DNA from: CAYUYV01 sp964474635
GTDB taxonomy: Bacteria > Pseudomonadota > Alphaproteobacteria > JAJFIK01
DNA length: 5,154 nucleotides
NCBI GenBank assembly: GCA_964474635.1
Contig: CAYYTT010000225.1
Span: 1 to 5,154 of the forward strand
Direction of reading: 5' to 3'
Made by a program: the position numbers and the translations under genes. Position 1 is the stretch's first letter. Each line of letters begins with the position of its first letter. Below, piece after piece: positions 1 through 4,853 of this stretch. Under the pieces are notes generated by a model. The model worked only from the letters and a program-made list of their open reading frames with translations, had not been told where the DNA came from and did no database searches.

Positions 1-66
1 CATAGCCAGCCGCTCTTGGGCGGCGCGGCGATCCAGGGCCACTGGCTCCGGATTTTGTTGCCCTAG
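1..66 (+). CDS. 3' end of an unidentified protein-coding gene (partial)
   Basis: Frame 1 is open from the left edge to a TAG at 64-66 and encodes 21 residues ending in WLRILLP. In this frame 19 of 21 third codon positions are G or C, clearly above the next frame, which fits the coding bias of the rest of the window. The stop codon lies in the first bases of the strong terminator at 62-103, a normal arrangement for the end of a transcription unit. The visible tail has hydrophobic stretches but no motif I recognise, so I assign no family or function. It could also be chance open sequence, since only 66 bases are visible. Confidence 0.45.
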   Translation, partial: HSQPLLGGAAIQGHWLRILLP

Positions 67-103
67 TGGTTCGAATCTGACGTTTCGAACCACTAGGTTT
101 TTT
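62..103 (+). terminator. Strong rho-independent terminator
   Basis: A perfect 14-base-pair stem pairs 62-75 (CCTAGTGGTTCGAA) with 84-97 (TTCGAACCACTAGG), with an 8-base loop at 76-83. Six T residues follow at 98-103. This is a textbook intrinsic terminator for transcription on the + strand. The other side of the stem has no matching T run for minus-strand transcription, so it looks one-directional. It closes the unit to which the left-edge gene belongs and insulates the cassette that begins at 310. Confidence 0.9.
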
Positions 104-108
104 CTTGA

Positions 109-191
109 TGGATCAACTTATCCAGACATTTGAAGGGCTTATCCATTGCCTCACCTCGACCTGTCGGGCTTCAAATGTCTGGGTCGATCCA
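109..191. repeat. Large imperfect hairpin in intergenic DNA
   Basis: A perfect 14-base inverted repeat pairs 122-135 (CCAGACATTTGAAG) with 169-182 (CTTCAAATGTCTGG). Outside it, 109-114 (TGGATC) pairs with 186-191 (GATCCA) across a small asymmetric internal loop. The 33-base apical region holds a second copy of CTTATCCA (138-145; the first copy is at 117-124) and a small CGAC/GTCG element. No T run follows, so it is not an ordinary terminator. The layout resembles a small palindromic repeat unit or a miniature inverted-repeat element, but I see no clear target-site duplication and no coding sequence in it. Confidence 0.6.
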
Positions 192-222
192 CTAGATGGC
201 TTCGCTTTGCTCGCTATGACGG
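191..222 (-). repeat. Dispersed-repeat-like sequence (GTCATNGCGAGCGAAGCGAAGC type)
   Basis: Read on the minus strand this stretch runs GTCATAGCGAGCAAAGCGAA and continues into GCCATCTAGT. It closely matches a short sequence that recurs in intergenic DNA of many bacteria, usually written GTCATTGCGAGCGAAGCGAA followed by GCAATCC. A spurious translation of it gives the familiar peptide HSEQSEAI. It directly adjoins the right arm of the hairpin at 109-191, and the two may form one composite intergenic element. The match is from memory of the consensus, not from a search. Confidence 0.5.
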
Positions 223-283
223 CATGAAACAGAAGCACCTGAACGTGTCGCTGCACTAGGTTGCCAAGATCTCATCCAACACG

Positions 284-304
284 GGGGTGGATGTGCTACA
301 CCCC
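284..304. promoter_or_regulatory. Small inverted repeat just upstream of the DUF2946-like gene
   Basis: GGGGTG at 284-289 is mirrored by CACCCC at 299-304 around a 9-base centre. The repeat ends 5 bases before the ATG at 310. In DNA it could be an operator; in RNA it would form a short GC-rich hairpin covering the ribosome-binding region. No convincing -35/-10 pair or Fur-type box was found in 104-309, so the promoter of the cassette remains unplaced. Confidence 0.3.
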
Positions 305-309
305 GCCGC

Positions 310-783
310 ATGCTTACCGGCGCGCCCCCTTGGACCCGCGGCCTGTCTTGGCTCGTGGCTTTCGCGCTGCTCATTCAGTCAGGCCTGAGTGACGGACGGC
401 TGGCATTCGCACGTGGCGATGCTCCGGGCGCGCCGACCACCCATTGTGCCGCAGGTGTTCCCCAGCCGGACTTTGTGGCTGCGGACTTGGCGCTCAGCCG
501 TGCGCTTGAACGCAGCGCACGATCCGCCCCAGACCGACCGCTCCCCAGCCCTGGCGACCCCAACCCCGAGGATCATGGCGGGCGCCTGTTTGCCCATTGT
601 CCTTCCTGCATTCTCGGCGCGCCGGATGCGTCGCTGACGCCAGCCCCTGCCCTGATCCAGACCGCGCCCGGATTCGCCATTGCCGCAAGGCGCGGCGCCG
701 AGATGCCCGAACGCGCGCCATGGCGGGTCATCAGGGCTTTCGCCGCCCGCGCCCCGCCGGCCGCGTCCCTCTCCACGGCCTGA
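310..783 (+). CDS. DUF2946-like small envelope protein
   Basis: This 157-residue protein has an N-terminal hydrophobic segment (about residues 12-27) and a possible signal-peptidase site after LAFA (residue 34), so it should be exported or anchored in the inner membrane. The rest is rich in Pro, Ala and Arg, with a His-Cys pair at 45-46, a HCPSC motif at 96-100 and a C-terminal ARAPPA (about 147-151). A short exported protein with HCPxC and a terminal RxPP is characteristic of the DUF2946 family, whose function is unknown but whose genes often sit beside TonB-dependent receptors for metals. The two cysteines and nearby histidines could bind a metal; that is inference. The ATG at 310 is the only usual start in this frame after the stop at 217-219, although no good Shine-Dalgarno is visible. 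The receptor gene begins 99 bases downstream, so co-transcription is likely. The family call rests on motif and context, not on a profile search. Confidence 0.65.
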   Translation: MLTGAPPWTRGLSWLVAFALLIQSGLSDGRLAFARGDAPGAPTTHCAAGVPQPDFVAADLALSRALERSARSAPDRPLPSPGDPNPEDHGGRLFAHCPSCILGAPDASLTPAPALIQTAPGFAIAARRGAEMPERAPWRVIRAFAARAPPAASLSTA

Positions 784-882
784 AACCACCCTTGTGAAAA
801 TCTGCCGGCCCGCCGCCACCCGTCGCGCAATGCCCGCCTTGGCATGCCCTGCGCACGCGCCGGCCTGTTTGGGATTGAGCCC

Positions 883-3108
883 ATGCTCTCCACGAAGAGT
901 TTGATTCTGCCGGCCCTTGCGGCTGGCCTCCTGAGCGTGCCGGCGTTCGCCCAATCCGCTCCCGACACGACCGCCCCCAACACGACCGGGCCCAACACAT
1001 TGGGGCCCGACGCCCGTTCGGCCTCAAGCGAAGACATCGACCGCATCACCGTCTTCGGCGAGCGCTACTCGGTCGACCGCTACCGGGCTGAGGATGCCAT
1101 CAGCGCGACCAAAACCCTGACGCCGCTGGAAAACATCCCCCAGTCGATCCAGGTCCTCACCGGTGAATTGCTGCGCGACCAGGATGTGCGCAACCTTTCG
1201 GAAGCCTTGAGCAATGTGTCCGGCGTGGCCGTCGCCGACCCGTCGGAGGGGCTGCTCGCCAATTTCTTCATCCGGGGCTTTACTGCCACGGTGTTTTTCG
1301 ACGGCCTGCCGGCCTTCGGTCAAACCAACGTGGTCGACCCGTCCTCGCTCGCCGGTGTGGAACGGATCGAGGTCGTCAAGGGCCCGACGGGTGTTCTGTT
1401 CGGCGGCGGCACGGGCGCGCCCCTCGGCGGCCTGATCAATGTGGTAACAAAAGCGCCGCAGACGGAACGCTTTGCGGAAATCGGCCTGCGGGGCGGCTCC
1501 TTTGGGACCGTCAATCCGTTCTGGGACATCAACCAGCCCCTTCTCGGCGACAAACTGCTCCTGCGCGTCTCCGGCGAGTACCAAACCTCCGACAGCTTCA
1601 TTGATGTGGTGGAGCAGGACCGGATCGCAATTTTCCCCGTCATCGCCTGGCGCCCGGCGCCGGAGACCAGTGTGGTGCTGCGCGGCCAGTACAGCCGGAA
1701 CCGGTTCATCGAATATTCCGGCCTGCCCGCAATCGGCACCGTGGAAGACGCCCCCTTCACGATCCCGCGCTTTCGCTTTCCCGGCGCGAGTGACGTGCCG
1801 GAAAACACGAACACGAATGCGCTTGTCACGGCGGAGCTGCGCCATCGCTTCACGAAGGCCATCGAGGGCAATGTTTCAGTGCGCTACCTGGACAGTGAGT
1901 TCCAGGAGATCAGCACCTTTCAAAGCCCAACTTTCGCGGCCTTTTTCGGCCTGCCAACCGACCCCCTGGATCCCGTCACGCCATTTTTTTCAGGGCAACT
2001 TCCAACGACCACGGAACAGGTCAATCTGAACGCCAATCTCACCGGCACCTGGACCATGGGGCCGATGACGCACCAGGTCCTGGTCGGTTTCGAATTTGAC
2101 CGCACGGTGAATTTTGCCGGCATCGCGTTCGGCTTTTCCGACTTTCTGGACCTGTCGGACCCGAATGCGGACATCGCCTTCGGCCCCCTGCCGGACGTCG
2201 CCAATGGGCGCCAACAAGACAATCTCTACCGCACCACGGGAGGCTATATTCAAGATCAGATCACCCTGTGGGACCGGCTGCATATCTTGCTGTCGGGACG
2301 GATCACGCGCCTTGAGGTGGAAGAGCGGGGCCTCGCCCAGCTCGACGGCACCGTCGGCCTGACCTCGCAGGATACCCGCTTCACACCCCGCGCCGGAGCC
2401 GTCCTTGAACTGATGGATGGGCTTAATGCCTTTGTCGGTTACGGAGAGGGTTTCCAGGCCGTGCTGAACTTCCTGGGCGAGGGCCTGCCCGTACCCGAGG
2501 AATCCCGCGAACTGGAGGGCGGTCTGAAATTCGCCCTTGATGATATCGGGGTGTCGGGCACCATCGCCGGCTATCGCATCGTGCGCGAAAACGTCGCCGT
2601 CACGGATCCTTCGACGCTTTTTTCTACCATCCAGGCCGGCGAGCAGCGTTCCGTCGGCGCCGAGGTCGATGTGCTCTGGCAGCCCATCGAAGAGCTGTCG
2701 GTGCTGGCCAGCTATGCGTATACGGACGCCATCAACGCCACCGAGGACATTTCCACAGGCGGCCTTACCATCCCGGAAGGCGCCCGGCTGGCCCGTATTC
2801 CGCGCCACGGGGGCCGGGTCGCCGTGCGCTGGCGGGTGTTGGACGGTCCCTTGAGCGGCCTGTCCGTGGGCATGGGCGTGACGGCGGCCTCACCCCGTGA
2901 GCTTGCGCTGCCCAATACCTTTCAGGCGCCCGCCTTCTATGTGATCGATGCCCAGGCCGGCTATACGGCAGGGCCCGTGTCCCTCACGCTGAGTCTGCGC
3001 AATTTAACGGACCGGGAGTATTTCGAACCCCACTCCTTCCTCAATCAGGACGTTGTGCGCCCGGCCCAACCCTTTGCCGCCTTCGGCACCGTCAGTGTCC
3101 GTCTTTAA
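883..3108 (+). CDS. TonB-dependent siderophore-type outer-membrane receptor
   Basis: This 741-residue outer-membrane transporter should import a ligand, typically a metal chelate, using TonB-ExbBD energy. A signal peptide covers residues 1-23, with cleavage after PAFA. Next come three degenerate five-residue repeats (DTTAP, NTTGP, NTLGP; 28-42) and a likely TonB box (DRITVFGE, from 53). The plug (about 75-192) has the usual landmarks: IPQSIQVLT, the IRGF element at 130-133, FFDGLP at 138-143, the VERIEVVKGPTGVLFG block from 159 and LINVVTK at 184-190. The remainder is a 22-strand-type barrel ending in NLTDREYF and a last strand GTVSVRL. Length and motifs fit the siderophore-receptor group; the actual ligand cannot be read from the sequence. 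I chose ATG 883 over ATG 844 because it begins directly with the signal peptide and has GGGA 8 bases upstream. The final residue is Leu, where an aromatic residue is more usual. Only 25 bases separate it from the enzyme gene downstream, so they probably form one operon. Confidence 0.93.
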   Translation: MLSTKSLILPALAAGLLSVPAFAQSAPDTTAPNTTGPNTLGPDARSASSEDIDRITVFGERYSVDRYRAEDAISATKTLTPLENIPQSIQVLTGELLRDQDVRNLSEALSNVSGVAVADPSEGLLANFFIRGFTATVFFDGLPAFGQTNVVDPSSLAGVERIEVVKGPTGVLFGGGTGAPLGGLINVVTKAPQTERFAEIGLRGGSFGTVNPFWDINQPLLGDKLLLRVSGEYQTSDSFIDVVEQDRIAIFPVIAWRPAPETSVVLRGQYSRNRFIEYSGLPAIGTVEDAPFTIPRFRFPGASDVPENTNTNALVTAELRHRFTKAIEGNVSVRYLDSEFQEISTFQSPTFAAFFGLPTDPLDPVTPFFSGQLPTTTEQVNLNANLTGTWTMGPMTHQVLVGFEFDRTVNFAGIAFGFSDFLDLSDPNADIAFGPLPDVANGRQQDNLYRTTGGYIQDQITLWDRLHILLSGRITRLEVEERGLAQLDGTVGLTSQDTRFTPRAGAVLELMDGLNAFVGYGEGFQAVLNFLGEGLPVPEESRELEGGLKFALDDIGVSGTIAGYRIVRENVAVTDPSTLFSTIQAGEQRSVGAEVDVLWQPIEELSVLASYAYTDAINATEDISTGGLTIPEGARLARIPRHGGRVAVRWRVLDGPLSGLSVGMGVTAASPRELALPNTFQAPAFYVIDAQAGYTAGPVSLTLSLRNLTDREYFEPHSFLNQDVVRPAQPFAAFGTVSVRL
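965..1009 (+). repeat. Three 15-base in-frame tandem repeats at the receptor N-terminus
   Basis: Units at 965-979, 980-994 and 995-1009 share the core ACACGACCG..CCCA, the third being the most diverged. They encode DTTAP, NTTGP and NTLGP just after the signal peptide and before the TonB box. This part of the mature protein is probably a flexible periplasmic tether. Because the unit is a multiple of three, copy-number changes would alter tether length without a frameshift. Confidence 0.75.
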
Positions 3109-3121
3109 TGTCCCCCAACAC

Positions 3122-3125
3122 GGAG
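3122..3125 (+). promoter_or_regulatory. Shine-Dalgarno that fixes the start of the PfpI-family gene
   Basis: GGAG at 3122-3125 lies 8 bases before the ATG at 3134. It supports that start over the in-frame ATG at 3053, which lies inside the receptor gene and would put 27 extra residues before the twin-arginine signal. Confidence 0.75.
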
Positions 3126-3133
3126 CAATTACC

Positions 3134-4063
3134 ATGTCCTTGACCCGTCGCACCCTTTTGACCGGGAGTGCCGGCGCCGCCGCGCTGACCCCGTTTGTCA
3201 CCCTCGCCCAGGCCATTGCCCAGACCGCACCTGCCCAGACCGCACCTGCCCAGACCGCCCCCGGCGGACTGGCGCCCACCGCCGACATGGAGGCGGCCAT
3301 GGCACGGGCCCGGGCCGCCCATGACAGCCTCATGGGTCTTGAGGGGCTGAAGATGCGCGGCGCCGAGCAGATCGTGATGGTTCTTTATCCGGGCTTCACA
3401 GCGCTTGATCTTGTGGGGCCGCAATACATGTTCGCCTCCATGATGGGCGCGACCGTGCACCTTGCCGCCCAGAGCATGGAAGACGGCCCCGTCATGAGCG
3501 ACACGGGCCTTGCCATCCAGCCCACCATCGCCCTTGCCGACTGTCCCCCAGACCCTGACCTTCTGTTCCTGCCCGGCGGCGCCACCGGCACCGCCAAAGC
3601 CCTCGAGAACGAAGCGCTGATCACCTTCGTGAGGGACACCGGCGCCAAGGCCGGGTTCGTGACGAGCGTATGCACGGGCTCGCTCCTTCTCGGGCAGGCG
3701 GGCCTCCTGCGCGGCAAGCGCGCCACGAGCCACTGGGTCACACGGCCTATCCTCAGACACTATGGCGCCGAGCCCGTGGACGCGCGGGTGGTGCGGGACG
3801 GTAACGTGATCACCGGCGCCGGCGTGAGCGCGGGGCTCGATTTCGGGCTCAGCATCCTGGCCGGCTTGCGCGGCGAGGCCTATGCGCAGGCCATCCAACT
3901 TCAGGCCGAATACGCCCCAGAACCGCCCTTTGACGCCGGTACCCCGTCCAGCGCGCCCCAGGTGCTGGCGGAGGGCATGGCAGGCATGTTCGCCCCGCTG
4001 ACGGCGCGCATGGAGACGACGGCCCGGAGCTGGGCCAAGCAGGCGGCCGGGTCCGCCGGTTGA
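3134..4063 (+). CDS. Tat-exported DJ-1/PfpI protein, isonitrile hydratase-like
   Basis: This 309-residue protein starts with a twin-arginine signal (SLTRRTLLTG, residues 2-11, then a hydrophobic stretch to about 27 ending LAQA), so it should fold in the cytoplasm and act in the periplasm. A (AQTAP)3 linker and a short helix-forming stretch follow. The DJ-1/PfpI (class I glutamine amidotransferase-like) domain spans about 78-265. It matches bacterial isocyanide (isonitrile) hydratase closely: YPGFTALDLVGP with Asp92, PGG at 147-149, the nucleophile elbow SVCTGS with Cys180 and Thr181, GKRATSHW at 194-201, VVRDGNVITG from 219 and EYAPEPPFDAG at 259-269. In characterised isocyanide hydratase the equivalent Cys is the nucleophile and the Asp and Thr are important for hydration of R-NC to an N-substituted formamide. 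All three are present, so the enzyme is probably active. There is no AraC DNA-binding domain, so it is not a GlxA-type regulator. The true substrate is uncertain, as many relatives are untested. The known hydratases have no Tat signal that I recall. Confidence 0.88.
   Translation: MSLTRRTLLTGSAGAAALTPFVTLAQAIAQTAPAQTAPAQTAPGGLAPTADMEAAMARARAAHDSLMGLEGLKMRGAEQIVMVLYPGFTALDLVGPQYMFASMMGATVHLAAQSMEDGPVMSDTGLAIQPTIALADCPPDPDLLFLPGGATGTAKALENEALITFVRDTGAKAGFVTSVCTGSLLLGQAGLLRGKRATSHWVTRPILRHYGAEPVDARVVRDGNVITGAGVSAGLDFGLSILAGLRGEAYAQAIQLQAEYAPEPPFDAGTPSSAPQVLAEGMAGMFAPLTARMETTARSWAKQAAGSAG
3218..3262 (+). repeat. Three 15-base in-frame tandem repeats after the Tat signal
   Basis: Units at 3218-3232, 3233-3247 and 3248-3262 follow GCCCAGACCGCACCT. 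The first two are identical and the third differs only near its end. They encode (AQTAP)3, a Pro/Ala/Thr spacer between the export signal and the catalytic domain. The near-identity suggests recent slippage or duplication. Confidence 0.85.
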
Positions 4064-4074
4064 ACGGGATTTAA

Positions 4075-4112
4075 GGACGCCGGGTCCATCGTTTTGGGGC
4101 GGGCTCGCCCAA
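4075..4112 (+). terminator. Possible weak terminator after the cassette
   Basis: Two short hairpins follow the stop codon of the enzyme gene: GGAC/GTCC (4075-4078 with 4084-4087), followed a few bases later by TTTT at 4092-4095, and GGGCG/CGCCC (4097-4101 with 4106-4110). Neither has the ideal long stem directly joined to a T run, so termination here is uncertain and some read-through into sspB is possible. Confidence 0.25.
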
Positions 4113-4114
4113 GT

Positions 4115-4142
4115 TTGACATCGCAAGTCCGCCCATTACCCT
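4115..4142 (+). promoter_or_regulatory. Candidate sigma-70-type promoter for sspB
   Basis: A perfect -35 hexamer TTGACA lies at 4115-4120. A weak -10 candidate TACCCT is at 4137-4142, after a 16-base spacer. Transcription would begin near 4149-4152 and give a leader of roughly 45 bases before the sspB ATG. The -35 is strong evidence and the -10 is poor, although alphaproteobacterial promoters tolerate a degenerate -10. Confidence 0.45.
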
Positions 4143-4160
4143 GTAGAGGAGTCCGCCCAT
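4126..4160 (+). repeat. 11-base direct repeats around the sspB -10 region
   Basis: AGTCCGCCCAT occurs exactly at 4126-4136 and again at 4150-4160. The first copy fills the promoter spacer and the second lies at or just after the likely transcription start. Start-to-start spacing is 24 bases, a little over two DNA helical turns, which would put both copies on roughly the same face of the helix. This could be a tandem binding site for a regulator. Confidence 0.5.
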
Positions 4161-4195
4161 CAGGGATTTTCGCTCTCACACACGGACCGGCATAC

Positions 4196-4723
4196 ATGTC
4201 CAAGGATTTGATGAACTATTCCCTCCTCGCCCAGGATGCCTTGCGCGGGGTCGTCAGGCTGGCGCTCGACCGGGTGCAGCAGGAGGGTCTGCCGGGAAAA
4301 CACTATTTTTACATCGCGTTTAAGACCACGGCGCCCGGCGTCGAAGTCTCCGATGCCCTGCGGGCGCAGTATCCCGCCGACATGACCATCATCATCCAAC
4401 ACCAGTACAGCGACCTGGAGGTCGACGCGGAGAAATTCGCCGTCACGCTCTTTTTCAACAAAATGCCGGAGCGGCTGGTCGTGCCCTACACCGCTCTGCT
4501 GAGCTTTTACGATCCCAGCGTCATGTTCGCCTTGAAGTTCGGCGGTGACGAGGAAGACCTCCAGACCGACGACGATGGCGCCGACGGGTCCGATGGCGAC
4601 ATCGCCGAGGTAACGGCGCTGTCTTCCCTGACGGCGGAAGACAAGCCATCGCCCGAAAAGGATCCCGAGGCCAGCGCTGACGTGGTGAGCCTCGACCGGT
4701 TCCGCTCCTCGCGCAAAAAATGA
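4196..4723 (+). CDS. sspB: SspB family ClpXP adaptor protein
   Basis: SspB delivers ssrA-tagged and some native proteins to the ClpXP protease in the cytoplasm. This copy has 175 residues. The folded substrate-binding domain covers about 1-115 and shows the family pattern: LAQDALRGVV at 11-20, HYFYIAFKT at 36-44, the TIIIQHQYSDLEV segment at 64-76, FAVTLFFN at 81-88 and LVVPYTALLSFYDPS at 94-108. An acidic, low-complexity linker follows (about 116-160). The C-terminal tail DVVSLDRFR (162-170) plus terminal basic residues is the ClpX-docking motif seen in alphaproteobacterial SspB. I chose ATG 4196 because it leaves a normal MSKDLMNYSLLAQDAL start. An in-frame ATG at 4094 would add 34 untypical residues, and one at 4211 has AAGGA upstream at a short 4-base spacing. 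The Shine-Dalgarno for 4196 is weak (GGA at 4184-4186). No strong terminator separates it from fumC. Confidence 0.93.
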   Translation: MSKDLMNYSLLAQDALRGVVRLALDRVQQEGLPGKHYFYIAFKTTAPGVEVSDALRAQYPADMTIIIQHQYSDLEVDAEKFAVTLFFNKMPERLVVPYTALLSFYDPSVMFALKFGGDEEDLQTDDDGADGSDGDIAEVTALSSLTAEDKPSPEKDPEASADVVSLDRFRSSRKK

Positions 4724-4742
4724 TCGCACCTCTCCGCGGGCT

Positions 4743-4846
4743 CCTCGTGTTGCGAAAGGCGTGGCGCTTGACCTAAAACCGCGTGGACAGCCGCCGGCCC
4801 GGTTCGAAGCGCCGGCCGGTCCGCCCGATTTAGACGCCACACGAGG
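4743..4846 (+). promoter_or_regulatory. Structured leader of fumC with a possible Shine-Dalgarno-masking pair
   Basis: CCTCGTGT at 4743-4750 is perfectly complementary to ACACGAGG at 4839-4846, and the right arm contains the fumC Shine-Dalgarno GAGG (4843-4846). A competing pair is GTGGCG 4761-4766 with CGCCAC 4835-4840. Between them GCCGGCC (4793-4799) can pair with GGCCGGT (4814-4820). If sspB and fumC share a transcript, this RNA could control access to the fumC start. The arms are short and the DNA is GC-rich, so chance pairing is a real alternative. Confidence 0.25.
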
Positions 4847-4853
4847 TTGCCCC

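Noticed and set aside
69..78. GGTTCGAATC resembles the T-arm of a tRNA
   Set aside because: The flanking five bases do not form a T stem, no cloverleaf can be built upstream, and the bases are fully explained by the terminator stem.
104..309. Fur box or other known metal-regulator site upstream of the cassette
   Set aside because: No AT-rich GATAAT-type palindrome or other familiar operator was found by eye on either strand.
192..374. Minus-strand 60-codon open frame ending in CRHSEQSEAI
   Set aside because: The end is the typical spurious translation of a dispersed intergenic repeat, and the rest overlaps the start of the DUF2946-like gene on the other strand.
844..882. Earlier in-frame ATG for the TonB receptor
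   Set aside because: It has no Shine-Dalgarno and would place 13 residues before a complete signal peptide.
965..1009. Short tandem repeats as a CRISPR-like array
   Set aside because: The repeats are contiguous, have no spacers and are in frame within a coding sequence.
1990..2808. Long minus-strand open frames opposite the receptor, with similar ones opposite 3092-4126
   Set aside because: They are shadows of strongly biased GC-rich genes on the + strand, with no recognisable domain or start signal.
3053..3133. Earlier in-frame ATG for the PfpI-family gene
   Set aside because: It lies inside the receptor gene and would bury the twin-arginine signal; ATG 3134 has a good GGAG at normal spacing.
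4094..4195. Earlier in-frame ATG for sspB
   Set aside because: The added 34 residues do not resemble SspB, and this start lies upstream of the candidate promoter.
4768..4773. TTGACC as a -35 element for fumC
   Set aside because: The region 16-18 bases downstream is pure GC with nothing like a -10 hexamer.
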